DNA of 64,000 nucleotides from Polaromonas sp. (GCA_028291985.1 JAQGNE010000017.1:62001-126000), one strand, 5' to 3'. Positions 47,885-57,434 are shown, counted from the stretch's first letter. Made by a program: numbers and translations. The notes: generated by a model from the letters alone, not told the origin.

Positions 47885-49282
47885 ATGTCCGTTCACAAGT
47901 TCAGCCACACCGCCGGAACCACAACCTATGGTTTTTCTGATCTCAGAAGCCTGATGGCCAGGGCATCGCCTGCGCGATCAGGCGACGTGCTGGCGGGTCT
48001 GGCCGCTGTGAGCGCGGAAGAGCGTGTGGTCGCCCAGATGGCCCTGGCCGAGTTGCCGTTGGCTCATTTTCTGAGTGACGCGGTGGTGCCGTATGAGGAC
48101 GACGAAGTCACCCGCCACATCATCGATGGCCACGACGCAGCTGCGTTTGCGCCAATACGCCACCTGACAGTGGGCGACTTTCGCAACTGGCTGCTCAGCG
48201 ATACAGCCGATACTGCCATGCTGACGGAGGTGGCGCCTGGCATCATGCCCGAAATGGCCGCCGCGGTGTCCAAGCTCATGCGCAACCAGGACCTGATTTT
48301 GGTGGCTAAAAAATGCAGTGTGGTTACCGCATTCAGGGGAACCATCGGTCTGCCGGGGCGGCTGTCCACGCGGCTTCAGCCCAACCATCCGACGGATGAC
48401 GCAGCCGGCATCGCGGCAAGCCTGCTGGATGGCCTGCTGTACGGCAGCGGCGATGCGGTCATCGGCATCAATCCGGCATCGGACAACGTGGCGCAGGTGA
48501 TGCGGCTCTTGACCCTGCTGGACGATGTGATTCAGCGCTACGCCATACCCACACAGTCGTGCGTCCTGACGCATGTGACCAACACGCTGCAGGCAATAGA
48601 GCGCGGTGCGCCGGTCGACCTGGTGTTCCAGTCAATTGCGGGAACCGAGGCCGCCAATTTCAGTTTTGGCATCGATATGGCACTGCTCCGCCAGGCACAC
48701 GATGCAGCGCTGGCGCTTGGCCGTGGCACGGCGGGCAACAACCTGATGTACTTTGAAACCGGGCAAGGCAGCGCGCTGTCTGCGAATGCCCATCACGGTG
48801 TCGATCAGCAGACCTGCGAGGCACGGGCTTACGGCATCGCCCGCAGCTTCAAGCCGCTGCTCGTCAATACGGTGGTGGGCTTTATCGGCCCTGAATACCT
48901 GTACGACGGCAAGCAAATCATTCGCGCGGGCCTCGAAGACCATTTCTGCGGCAAGCTTTTAGGCTTGCCCATGGGCTGCGATGTCTGCTACACCAACCAC
49001 GCTGAGGCAGACCAGAACGACATGGATGTGCTGCTGACGCTGCTGGGCGTGGCGGGCTGCACTTTTGTGATGGGCATACCCGGATCGGATGACATCATGC
49101 TGAATTACCAGACAACGTCTTTTCATGACGCGCTGTACGCGCGGCAGGTATTGGGACTCAGGCCTGCGCCCGAATTTGAAGCCTGGTTGCAGTCGATGAA
49201 GATCTTCGGCGCTGATGGCGGTCTTGGTCTGCAGCAGGACTTGCCGCCAGCGTTTGAGCATCTTTTGCTTGCCAGGCCCTGA
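47885..49282 (+). CDS. eutB: Ethanolamine ammonia-lyase large subunit
   Basis: 465 residues, standard length. EutB forms the TIM-barrel that binds ethanolamine and, with EutC, adenosylcobalamin. Recognisable segments are FSDLRSLMARASPARSGD, ECSVVTAFRGTIGLPGRLST (here KKCSVVTAFRGTIGLPGRL), LQPNHPTDDAAGIAASLLDG and GLPMGCDVCYTNHAEADQND. The reaction gives acetaldehyde and ammonia. eutC follows by 23 bases. There are no microcompartment shell genes, eutA reactivase or permease in the window. Confidence 0.95.
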   Translation: MSVHKFSHTAGTTTYGFSDLRSLMARASPARSGDVLAGLAAVSAEERVVAQMALAELPLAHFLSDAVVPYEDDEVTRHIIDGHDAAAFAPIRHLTVGDFRNWLLSDTADTAMLTEVAPGIMPEMAAAVSKLMRNQDLILVAKKCSVVTAFRGTIGLPGRLSTRLQPNHPTDDAAGIAASLLDGLLYGSGDAVIGINPASDNVAQVMRLLTLLDDVIQRYAIPTQSCVLTHVTNTLQAIERGAPVDLVFQSIAGTEAANFSFGIDMALLRQAHDAALALGRGTAGNNLMYFETGQGSALSANAHHGVDQQTCEARAYGIARSFKPLLVNTVVGFIGPEYLYDGKQIIRAGLEDHFCGKLLGLPMGCDVCYTNHAEADQNDMDVLLTLLGVAGCTFVMGIPGSDDIMLNYQTTSFHDALYARQVLGLRPAPEFEAWLQSMKIFGADGGLGLQQDLPPAFEHLLLARP

Positions 49283-49305
49283 GCCAGGTCGGGACGCCCA
49301 CCACC

Positions 49306-50178
49306 ATGCCAGATGTGCCGAAGTCGCCTCCCCATGTGCACCCTTCAGTCATCGCCAATCCATGGCAACAGCTGCAGCGGTTCACGGCTGCGCGGATTGC
49401 GCTCGGCCGCTGCGGGGCCAGCCTTCCAACCCAGCCGCACCTGGCTTTTCAACTGGCGCACGCCCAGGCACGGGATGCGGTGCATCTGCCGCTTGATGGG
49501 GCGCGCATCCTGCAAGACCTGCAAAGGGGCATCGCCAGCGCCGACCGCTGCCTGCAACTGCACAGCGCAGCCACTGACCGGCTCGAGTATTTGCAGCGGC
49601 CAGACCTTGGCAGGCGCTTGAACGATGAGTCCCGTCAGGCCTTGCAAGCGTTGACTGGCAATCACTTTCGCGGTAGCGGCGAAACTCCGGCGGATGCTGC
49701 GTATGACCTCGCGGTGGTGATCAGCGACGGTCTTTCTGCACGCGCAGTGCTGCAGCATGCGGCGCCATTCCTGGCAGTTGTGATGCCAGCGCTTGCCGAA
49801 AACGCATGGACGGTGGGCCCGATAGCGGTGGTGCGGCTGGGGCGGGTGGCGGTGGCCGACGAGGTGGCCTGCCTGCTGCGTGCACGGGCGGTCATGCATT
49901 TGATCGGCGAGCGGCCTGGCCTGAGCTCGCCAGACAGCATGGGCCTGTATCTGACCTGGGCGCCGCGGGTCGGCATGCATGATGCGCAGCGTAACTGCGT
50001 GTCAAACATCCGGCCAGCGGGACTTGGCCATAACGCTGCCGCGCGCAAGCTGCTGCATCTGCTGTCGGCCATGTTCAGGCGGCGGCTTTCAGGCGTTGAA
50101 CTCAAGGACGAGTCCGACGATATGACCCCTGTTGCCGGCCAGGGCAAACGCCAGCACTTGCAGGCCCGTGCTGATTGA
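49306..50178 (+). CDS. eutC: Ethanolamine ammonia-lyase small subunit
   Basis: 290 residues. EutC completes the adenosylcobalamin-dependent enzyme with EutB. Family features are TAARIALGRCGASLPT, HAQARDAVHLPLD, VVISDGLSARAVLQHAAPFL and IGERPGLSSPDSMGLYLTW with ARNCVSNIRPAGL-like DAQRNCVSNIRPAGL. The gene is 23 bases after eutB. Its C-terminus is followed by a spacer with a repeat copy and the sucA leader. Confidence 0.94.
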   Translation: MPDVPKSPPHVHPSVIANPWQQLQRFTAARIALGRCGASLPTQPHLAFQLAHAQARDAVHLPLDGARILQDLQRGIASADRCLQLHSAATDRLEYLQRPDLGRRLNDESRQALQALTGNHFRGSGETPADAAYDLAVVISDGLSARAVLQHAAPFLAVVMPALAENAWTVGPIAVVRLGRVAVADEVACLLRARAVMHLIGERPGLSSPDSMGLYLTWAPRVGMHDAQRNCVSNIRPAGLGHNAAARKLLHLLSAMFRRRLSGVELKDESDDMTPVAGQGKRQHLQARAD

Positions 50179-50245
50179 GGGGTTGCCGTCCGCGTCAGCA
50201 GGCCGCAAGCTGTGCCGTGATGGGCTTGATGTCATGAATATTGAT

Positions 50246-50300
50246 CAAATACGCCTTCAGGCCATATTGTGTAAGGCGTTATAGCTATTAATAAAGTAGC
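50246..50300 (-). repeat. Dispersed repeat copy, intergenic
   Basis: Minus-strand core GCTAC-N7-ATAGC (50300-50284), then TATAACGCC, a spacer and AATATGGCCTGAAGGCG. It aligns along its length with the copy at 39008-39066. Confidence 0.75.
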
Positions 50301-50538
50301 AACCTAACTCGTTTGATGCGCCCGATGTCCATATTCACCGGCTGGATTCTCGGGCAACCCACAGGGTCCCGGTCAGCTGTTTCGCGCAGCGCCAACGCTG
50401 GCATCAGGCTGTGTTTTGACCGTTGACCCTGACGGTGTTCTTTTGTGTTTGTGGTGAACGGTGGCACAATCGCGCCTGTTCTGAAGGCCCTTCCTGCCAC
50501 AGTCGCATCCGCAAATCGGTCCAGCCGTGATCGCGGAA

Positions 50539-50606
50539 GGTTAATCAACCAACCCCTCGTTTTGGGGTCAGCTAATGTTTCCCCAAGGGAAACGGAGGTC
50601 AGCGCA
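50539..50606 (+). promoter_or_regulatory. sucA: sucA leader RNA element (sucA motif-like)
   Basis: Three small hairpins stack before the start codon: GGTT-AATC-AACC (50539-50550), ACCCC/GGGGT (50552-50556 with 50564-50568), and GTTTCCC-CAA-GGGAAAC (50577-50593), directly followed by the ribosome site GGAGG (50594-50598) and ATG 50608. A conserved sucA RNA motif is described from Burkholderiales at exactly this place and is proposed to regulate sucA translation. My match is by position and general shape, not by a covariance search. Confidence 0.6.
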
Positions 50607-50607
50607 T

Positions 50608-53499
50608 ATGAGTTCGAATCCGCAGACGGCATCGTCCGTTTATTCTGCCTATCAGGGCAATACCTATCTCTTCGGGGGCAACGCGCCTTACGTCGAAGAG
50701 ATGTATGAAAATTACCTTGCCAACCCAGGCAGCGTACCTGACAACTGGCGGGAGTATTTCGACGCCCTTCAAAACGTTCCCGCTGTAGACGGCAGCAATG
50801 CCAAGGACGTGCCGCACCTGCCGGTGGTCAATGCGTTTGCCGAACGGGCCAAGCAAGGCCAGACCAGGGTAGTAATTGCCAGCGGCGCCGACTCGGAAAT
50901 GGGCCGCAAGCGCACCGCCGTCCAGCAGCTGATTGCCGCGTACCGCAACGTGGGCGCGCGCTGGGCAGACCTGGACCCATTGAAGCGCGCTGAACGCGAC
51001 AAGATTCCCGAGCTGGAACCGTCGTTTTACGGCTTCAGCGATGCCGACCACGAAACCGTGTTCAACACCAGTAACACGTTCTTCGGCAAAGACACCATGA
51101 GCCTGCGCGAGCTCATCAATGCCTTGCGCGAAACCTATTGCGGCACGATTGGCGCCGAATACATGTATGCCACCGACCAGAACCAGAAGCGCTGGTGGCA
51201 GCAAAAGCTGGAATCGATCCGCACCACACCCAGTCTCAGCAAAGAGAAAAAACTGCACCTGCTGGACCGCCTGAGCGCGGCCGAAGGGCTGGAGCGCTTT
51301 CTGCACACCAAATACGTCGGGCAAAAGCGCTTCTCGCTCGAAGGCGGCGAAAGCTTTATCGCCAGCATGGACGAGTTGATTCAGCGTGGCGGTACTTTAG
51401 GCGTGCAGGAAATCGTCATTGGCATGGCGCACCGCGGCCGGCTCAATGTGCTGGTCAATTCCCTGGGCAAGGTTCCCGCTGACCTGTTCGCCGAGTTCGA
51501 GCACACGGCACCCGAAGACCTGCCCAGCGGAGATGTCAAATACCACCAGGGCTTCAGCTCTGATGTCACAACGCCTGGCGGTCCGGTGCATCTGACGCTC
51601 GCTTTCAATCCGTCGCATCTGGAGATCGTCAACCCGGTGGTTGAAGGTTCGGTGCGAGCTCGCATGGACCGCCGCGCTGACCCCAAGGGCCTGCAGGTGC
51701 TGCCGGTGCTGGTACACGGCGATGCTGCATTTGCAGGGCAGGGCGTAGTGATGGAAACGCTGGCGCTAGCCGAGACGCGCGGCTATTTCACTGGCGGTAC
51801 GGTGCATATCGTCATTAACAACCAGATCGGCTTTACCACCAGCGACCCGCGCGACAGCCGCTCTACGCTGTATTGCTCCGACGTGGTAAAAATGATTGAA
51901 GCGCCCGTGCTACATGTCAACGGCGATGACCCGGAAGCTGTGGTGCTGGCGACGCAGCTGGCGCTGGACTTCAGGATGGAGTTTCACAAAGATGTCGTGG
52001 TTGACATCATCTGCTTCAGAAAGCTGGGTCACAACGAGCAGGACACGCCGGCATTGACCCAGCCGCTGATGTACAAAAAGATTGCACAGCACCCAGGCAC
52101 GCGCAAGCTGTATGCCGACAAGCTGACCGCGCAGGGCATGGGGGACACGCTAGGCGACGACATGGTCAAGGCCACGCGCGCGGCACTCGATGCTGGCAAA
52201 AGCACTTTTGATCCGGTGCTGACCAACTTCAAAAGCAATTTTGCGGTTGACTGGACACCCTACCTTGGCAAGAAGTGGACCGACGCTGGCGACACCGCCA
52301 TTCCGATGGCGGAGTGGAAGCGGCTTGCTGAAAGAATCACTACCATCCCTGGCACGGTGACGCCGCATAACCTGGTCAAGAAAGTCTATGACGACCGTGC
52401 CGCCATGGGCCGCGGCGACATCCCTGTCGACTGGGGCATGGGCGAGCATATGGCTTTTGCATCGCTAGTGGCCAGCGGCTACCCGGTGCGCCTGTCGGGC
52501 GAAGATTGCGGTCGCGGTACCTTTACCCACCGCCATGCCGTCATCCATGACCAGAACCGCGAGAAATTCGATACCGGCACCTATGTGCCGCTGCAGAACG
52601 TGGCCGAGAAGCAGGCGCCCTTCGTCGTCATCGACTCCATCCTGTCCGAAGAAGCCGTGCTGGCCTTCGAGTACGGCTACGCGTCCAATGACCCCAACAC
52701 CCTGGTTATCTGGGAGGCGCAGTTCGGTGACTTTGCCAACGGCGCCCAGGTGGTGATCGATCAGTTCATCGCCTCCGGTGAGGTCAAGTGGGGCCGCGTT
52801 AACGGCATTACCCTGATGCTGCCGCACGGCTACGAAGGCCAGGGACCCGAGCATTCATCGGCTCGGCTTGAGCGCTTCATGCAGCTGTCAGCGGACACCA
52901 ACATGCAGGTGGTGCAGCCCACGACCGCCAGCCAGATTTTTCATGTTTTGCGCCGCCAGATGGTACGCAACCTGCGCAAGCCGCTGATCATCATGACGCC
53001 GAAGTCGCTGTTGCGGAACAAGGATGCGACCTCGCCGCTATCCGAGTTCACCAAGGGCAGCTTCCAGACGGTGATTCCTGAGAACCGTGAGGAAATCATC
53101 AAAAAGGCCGATAAGGTCAAGCGGGTGATTGCATGCTCTGGAAAGGTCTACTACGACCTGACCAAGAAGCGTGAGGAAAAAGGCCTGGACGATGTTGCCA
53201 TCCTGCGCGTCGAGCAGCTGTATCCGTTTCCGCACAAGGCGTTTTCAGCCGAGCTCAAGAAATACCCCAACGCCACTGACATTGTGTGGTGCCAGGACGA
53301 GCCGCAAAACCAGGGCGCGTGGTTCTTTGTGCAGCATTACATCCACGAGAACATGCAGGAAGGCCAGAAATTGGGCTACTCAGGACGTGCGGCCTCGGCC
53401 TCGCCGGCCGTCGGCTATTCGCATCTGCACCAGGAACAGCAAAAAGCGCTGGTGGAAGGCGCCTTTGGCAAGCTGAAGGGGTTTGTGCTGACCAAATAA
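50608..53499 (+). CDS. sucA: 2-oxoglutarate dehydrogenase E1 component
   Basis: 963 residues. It decarboxylates 2-oxoglutarate with thiamine diphosphate in the TCA cycle. The N-terminal SYLFGGNAPYVEEMYENYL-like segment (here YLFGGNAPYVEEMYENYLAN) mediates complex assembly; GMAHRGRLNVLVN, GDAAFAGQGVVMETL and HIVINNQIGFTTSDPRD form the ThDP domain, and HGYEGQGPEHSSARLERFMQ lies in the transketolase-like domain. I choose ATG 50608 behind GGAGG over an in-frame ATG at 50575 that lies inside the leader hairpins. Confidence 0.97.
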   Translation: MSSNPQTASSVYSAYQGNTYLFGGNAPYVEEMYENYLANPGSVPDNWREYFDALQNVPAVDGSNAKDVPHLPVVNAFAERAKQGQTRVVIASGADSEMGRKRTAVQQLIAAYRNVGARWADLDPLKRAERDKIPELEPSFYGFSDADHETVFNTSNTFFGKDTMSLRELINALRETYCGTIGAEYMYATDQNQKRWWQQKLESIRTTPSLSKEKKLHLLDRLSAAEGLERFLHTKYVGQKRFSLEGGESFIASMDELIQRGGTLGVQEIVIGMAHRGRLNVLVNSLGKVPADLFAEFEHTAPEDLPSGDVKYHQGFSSDVTTPGGPVHLTLAFNPSHLEIVNPVVEGSVRARMDRRADPKGLQVLPVLVHGDAAFAGQGVVMETLALAETRGYFTGGTVHIVINNQIGFTTSDPRDSRSTLYCSDVVKMIEAPVLHVNGDDPEAVVLATQLALDFRMEFHKDVVVDIICFRKLGHNEQDTPALTQPLMYKKIAQHPGTRKLYADKLTAQGMGDTLGDDMVKATRAALDAGKSTFDPVLTNFKSNFAVDWTPYLGKKWTDAGDTAIPMAEWKRLAERITTIPGTVTPHNLVKKVYDDRAAMGRGDIPVDWGMGEHMAFASLVASGYPVRLSGEDCGRGTFTHRHAVIHDQNREKFDTGTYVPLQNVAEKQAPFVVIDSILSEEAVLAFEYGYASNDPNTLVIWEAQFGDFANGAQVVIDQFIASGEVKWGRVNGITLMLPHGYEGQGPEHSSARLERFMQLSADTNMQVVQPTTASQIFHVLRRQMVRNLRKPLIIMTPKSLLRNKDATSPLSEFTKGSFQTVIPENREEIIKKADKVKRVIACSGKVYYDLTKKREEKGLDDVAILRVEQLYPFPHKAFSAELKKYPNATDIVWCQDEPQNQGAWFFVQHYIHENMQEGQKLGYSGRAASASPAVGYSHLHQEQQKALVEGAFGKLKGFVLTK

Positions 53500-53556
53500 G
53501 GTCACCAGCACCAGCAACACTTCAAGTCCTACAAGAACGAACACGAAAGATACAAC

Positions 53557-54846
53557 ATGGCCATCGTAGAAGTAAAGGTTCCCCAGCTTTCCGAGTCCGT
53601 GGCTGAAGCCACCATGCTGCAGTGGAAGAAAAAAATCGGCGAGGCAATCGCCGTTGATGAAATACTGATTGAGATCGAGACTGACAAGGTCGTGCTTGAG
53701 GTACCCGCGCCTTCAGCTGGCGTACTGGTCGAACTGGTGGTCGCGGACGGCGGCACAGTGGTGGCCGAGCAGGTTATTGCCCGGATAGACACCGAAGGCA
53801 AGGCTGGCGCAGCAGCACCGGCTGCGGCAGCAGTCGCATCGCCAGCGCCGGCGATTTCGCCATCATCTGTTGCTCCGGCTGCTGCCGTGGGCGGCGGCTC
53901 AATGGCGGGCGTTGCGATGCCTGCTGCGGCCAAACTGATGGCAGATGGGGGAATGCCCGCCGGTTCAGTCGCCGGCACTGGCAAGGATGGCCGCGTGACC
54001 AAGGGTGACGTGCTAGCCGCAGGTTCCGCTGCGCCTGCCGCACTTTCTGCTATGCAACCTGTAGCTGCAAGCCCAATACCTACGGGGGCTAAGGCAGCTT
54101 CTTGGCCCCAGGTTTCGGCTGCGACAAAAACGCCCGATCTGGGCGATCGGCCCGAGCAGCGTGTGCCCATGAGCCGCTTGCGCGCACGTATCGCGGAGCG
54201 CCTGTTGCAGTCGCAATCGACAAACGCCATCCTGACAACCTTCAATGAGGTCAACATGGCACCGGTCATGGAAATGCGCAAGCGCTTCCAGGAAAAGTTC
54301 GAGAAAGAGCATGCGGTCAAGCTGGGTTTCATGAGCTTTTTCGTCAAAGCGGTCGTGCATGCGCTCAAGAAATACCCGGTGCTTAACGCGTCAGTCGACG
54401 GCAACGACATCGTCTACCACGGCTATTTTGATATCGGCATTGCCGTGGGATCACCACGCGGCCTGGTAGTACCGATACTGCGAAATGCCGACCAGATGAG
54501 CTTTGCAGACATCGAGAAGAAGATTGCCGAGTACGGCGCCAAGGCTCGTGACGGCAAGCTGGGCATTGAGGAGATGACTGGCGGAACGTTCTCGATCAGC
54601 AATGGCGGTACTTTCGGCTCCATGCTGTCGACGCCGATCATCAACCCGCCACAGTCTGCCATTTTGGGCGTTCATGCCACCAAGGATCGCGCAGTAGTGG
54701 AAAACGGCCAGGTCGTGGTTCGCCCTATGAACTACTTCGCCATGTCATACGACCACCGCATCATCGACGGTCGTGAGGCTGTGCTGGGCCTGGTCGCGAT
54801 GAAGGAAGCGCTGGAAGACCCGGCGCGTCTGTTGTTCGACATCTGA
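53557..54846 (+). CDS. sucB: Dihydrolipoamide succinyltransferase, 2-oxoglutarate dehydrogenase E2
   Basis: 429 residues. One lipoyl domain (about 1-77) has the Lys in [17 protein letters not shown]. The peripheral subunit-binding domain (about 120-150) ends [17 protein letters not shown]. The catalytic domain (about 190-429) ends with [19 protein letters not shown] and its active-site His. Between the last two, the linker [20 protein letters not shown] is encoded by a copy of the dispersed repeat. It follows sucA by 57 bases. Confidence 0.96.
   Translation: MAIVEVKVPQLSESVAEATMLQWKKKIGEAIAVDEILIEIETDKVVLEVPAPSAGVLVELVVADGGTVVAEQVIARIDTEGKAGAAAPAAAAVASPAPAISPSSVAPAAAVGGGSMAGVAMPAAAKLMADGGMPAGSVAGTGKDGRVTKGDVLAAGSAAPAALSAMQPVAASPIPTGAKAASWPQVSAATKTPDLGDRPEQRVPMSRLRARIAERLLQSQSTNAILTTFNEVNMAPVMEMRKRFQEKFEKEHAVKLGFMSFFVKAVVHALKKYPVLNASVDGNDIVYHGYFDIGIAVGSPRGLVVPILRNADQMSFADIEKKIAEYGAKARDGKLGIEEMTGGTFSISNGGTFGSMLSTPIINPPQSAILGVHATKDRAVVENGQVVVRPMNYFAMSYDHRIIDGREAVLGLVAMKEALEDPARLLFDI
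54049..54105 (+). repeat. Dispersed repeat copy, inside the sucB linker
   Basis: Core GCTAT-N7-GTAGC (54049-54065) is exact; then TGCAAGCCC, a spacer and GGGGCTAAGGC followed by AGCTTCTTGG. All parts of the element are recognisable, and it is translated in frame without a stop. Confidence 0.75.
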
Positions 54847-54859
54847 AGGTAGCAAGACC

Positions 54860-56311
54860 ATGTCCAAACAATTTGACGTTATCGTGATTGGTGGCGGTCC
54901 GGGCGGCTACATAGCTGCTATCCGGGCCGCACAGTTGGGTTTCAATGTTGCCTGCGTTGATGAATGGGAAAACGCCACGGGCGGTCCCGCTCTGGGCGGC
55001 ACCTGCACCAATGTCGGCTGCATTCCGTCGAAAGCCTTGCTGCAATCATCCGAACATTTCGAGCAGGCTGGCCATCATTTTGCAGACCACGGCATCAATG
55101 TTTCCGGCCTGAGCCTGGACATCGGCAAGATGCTTGGCCGCAAAGATACCGTCGTGAAACAGAACAACGACGGGGTTGTTTACCTGTTCAAAAAGAACAA
55201 GGTCACTTTTTTTCATGGCAGCGCGTCTTTTGCCAGCGCCAAGGACGCGCAGTATGAGCTCAAGTTCGCGCCCTCCAAGTCTGGAGCCCAAGCTGCCAAG
55301 CCCGAGGAAGTGATTACCGGAAAGCACATCATCGTGGCGACTGGATCGGTGGCGCGTGCGTTGCCGGGCGCGCCTTTCGACGAGGAAATGATTCTGTCGA
55401 ACGTCGGCGCACTGCGCATGGCAACAGTGCCCAAGAAACTGTGTTTGATCGGCTCCGGTGTCATCGGGCTCGAAATGGGTTCGGTCTGGCGGCGCCTGGG
55501 TGCCGACGTAACGGTGCTGGAAGGTCTGCCGACATTCTTGGGGGCTGTCGATCAGCAGATTGCGAAAGAAGCGCACAAGGCGTTTACCAAGCAGGGCCTC
55601 AAGATTGAACTCGGTGTCAAGGTAGGAGACATCAAGGTCGCTGGCAACAGCGTTTCGGTTGCCTATGTTGACGCCAAGGGGAACGCACAGAAGCTTGAGG
55701 CTGACAAACTGGTGGTATCCATCGGCCGGGTCGCCAACACGGCAGGATTGGCCCCGGAAGCAGTGGGCTTGGTGCTGGATGAGCGTGGCGCCATCGTGGT
55801 TGACGGCGATTGCAAGACCAATCTTCCCAATGTCTGGGCAATCGGCGATGTGGTGCGCGGGCCCATGCTTGCGCACAAGGCCGAAGAGGAGGGTGTGGCG
55901 GTTGCCGAGCGCATTGCCGGCCAGCACGGGCACGTCAATTTCAACACCATTCCATGGGTCATCTACACCCATCCCGAAATTGCATGGGTCGGACAAACTG
56001 AAGAGCAGCTCAAAGCGGCAGGCCGGGCTTACAGGGCTGGCAGCTTTCCATTTTTGGCCAATGGACGGGCACGCGCACTGGGCGACACCACTGGCATGGT
56101 GAAGATGCTCGCCGATGCCGCCACCGATGAGATTCTTGGCGTTCATATCGTCGGTCCGATGGCCAGTGAATTGATTGCCGAGTGTGTTGTTGCGATGGAG
56201 TTTCGTGCCAGCAGCGAGGACATCGCGCGCATCTGTCACGCGCACCCTTCACTGAGCGAGGCCACCAAGGAAGCAGCGCTCGCGGTGGACAAGCGGACGC
56301 TGAATTTCTGA
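54860..56311 (+). CDS. lpd: Dihydrolipoamide dehydrogenase, 2-oxoglutarate dehydrogenase E3
   Basis: 483 residues, with no lipoyl domain, unlike the E3 of the pyruvate dehydrogenase cluster. FAD motif VIVIGGGPGGYIAAIRAAQL, redox disulfide in [20 protein letters not shown] motif CLIGSGVIGLEMGSVWRRLG and the C-terminal CHAHPSLSEATKEAALA with the catalytic His-Glu are present. It reoxidises the SucB lipoyl group. It is 13 bases after sucB, in one unit with it. Confidence 0.96.
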   Translation: MSKQFDVIVIGGGPGGYIAAIRAAQLGFNVACVDEWENATGGPALGGTCTNVGCIPSKALLQSSEHFEQAGHHFADHGINVSGLSLDIGKMLGRKDTVVKQNNDGVVYLFKKNKVTFFHGSASFASAKDAQYELKFAPSKSGAQAAKPEEVITGKHIIVATGSVARALPGAPFDEEMILSNVGALRMATVPKKLCLIGSGVIGLEMGSVWRRLGADVTVLEGLPTFLGAVDQQIAKEAHKAFTKQGLKIELGVKVGDIKVAGNSVSVAYVDAKGNAQKLEADKLVVSIGRVANTAGLAPEAVGLVLDERGAIVVDGDCKTNLPNVWAIGDVVRGPMLAHKAEEEGVAVAERIAGQHGHVNFNTIPWVIYTHPEIAWVGQTEEQLKAAGRAYRAGSFPFLANGRARALGDTTGMVKMLADAATDEILGVHIVGPMASELIAECVVAMEFRASSEDIARICHAHPSLSEATKEAALAVDKRTLNF

Positions 56312-56330
56312 GCATCTCCAGCACACGGCA

Positions 56331-57434
56331 GTGAGAGGATCGGTCCTGGCCGCTTACGAGGCGGAACTTGTGCAGCGCGGATACACCAGCGATCCTGCGC
56401 AGCTGCGCGCTGTCCAGGCGCTGGAGCGTTGCGCCACCGAATGGGCTGCTTTCAAGGAACAACGGTCAAACGCGCTGAAAAAGCTGATCTACCGGCCCGA
56501 CGTGCCGCGCGGGGTTTACATGCACGGCGGTGTGGGCCGCGGAAAGAGCTTTCTCATGGATTGCTTCTACAACGCAGTGCCGCTAAAGCGCAAGACCCGT
56601 TTGCATTTTCACGAATTCATGCGCGAGGTTCACCGCGAGCTGCGGGACCTGCAGGGCACCGTGAACCCTCTGGATGAATTGGGCAAACGCATGTCCAGGC
56701 GCTATCGCCTGATATGTTTCGATGAGTTCCATGTGGCTGAAATAACGGACGCCATGATCCTCCACCGGCTGCTGGCTTCGCTTTTCGAATACGGTGTGGG
56801 CTTCGTCACCACATCAAACTTCAAGCCTGATGATCTGTACCCGAACGGTATGCACCGTGACCGGATCCTGCCGGCCATAAGCCTTCTTAATGAAAAGCTT
56901 GAAGTCATCAGCGTCGACAACGGGACCGATTACCGACGACGGTCGCTGGAACAGATCAATCTGTACCATACCCCGCTTGGGCCGCTAGCCGAGCAGGAAA
57001 TGACCTTGGCGTTTAACCAGCTGGCTGAAAGCCACGATGAAAACCCGGTCCTGCACATTGAGGCCAGACAGATCAAGGCCAGGCGCAAGGCCGGCGGGCT
57101 GGTGTGGTTCGACTTCAAAACTTTATGCGGCGGTCCACGCTCTCAAAATGATTATCTTGAGATAGCGACCCAGTTCCACACTGTGCTTTTGAGCGACGTG
57201 CCTGTAATGCCGGTACGCATGGCATCGGAAGCACGCCGCTTTACCTGGCTCATAGATGTGCTTTACGACAGGCGGGTAAAACTGGTAATGTCGGCCGAAG
57301 TGCCGCCAGAATCCCTGTACACCTCTGGTCCGCTGGCCCACGAGTTTCCGCGGACGGTGTCGCGTTTGAACGAGATGCAGTCGGCGGAGTTCTTGGCGCT
57401 GGAGCGCAGGCAGGTCGACACTACGCTCACATGA
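56331..57434 (+). CDS. zapE: ZapE/AFG1-family cell division ATPase
   Basis: 367 residues, GTG start. The P-loop GGVGRGKS is at residues 66-73, with Walker B YRLICFDEFHVAEITDA after it and NFKPDDLYPNGMHRDRILPA further on, typical of the AFG1/ZapE family. ZapE is reported in E. coli to associate with and destabilise FtsZ rings under stress. It follows the 2-oxoglutarate dehydrogenase genes by 19 bases, a neighbourhood common in betaproteobacteria. Its stop overlaps the start of the next gene (ATGA). Confidence 0.93.
   Translation: MRGSVLAAYEAELVQRGYTSDPAQLRAVQALERCATEWAAFKEQRSNALKKLIYRPDVPRGVYMHGGVGRGKSFLMDCFYNAVPLKRKTRLHFHEFMREVHRELRDLQGTVNPLDELGKRMSRRYRLICFDEFHVAEITDAMILHRLLASLFEYGVGFVTTSNFKPDDLYPNGMHRDRILPAISLLNEKLEVISVDNGTDYRRRSLEQINLYHTPLGPLAEQEMTLAFNQLAESHDENPVLHIEARQIKARRKAGGLVWFDFKTLCGGPRSQNDYLEIATQFHTVLLSDVPVMPVRMASEARRFTWLIDVLYDRRVKLVMSAEVPPESLYTSGPLAHEFPRTVSRLNEMQSAEFLALERRQVDTTLT

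Larger units (their letters stand above)
50179..50607. other. Spacer between eutC and sucA
   Basis: 429 bases without a gene. It holds one dispersed repeat copy (50246-50300) and the structured sucA leader (50539-50606). The middle (50310-50530) must contain the sucA promoter; no hexamers are assigned with confidence. Confidence 0.6.

Noticed and set aside
32750..50178. The looser accessory stretch as a genomic island
   Set aside because: No integrase, transposase, tRNA boundary, direct repeats or clear shift in base composition could be seen; genes are typical of the family.
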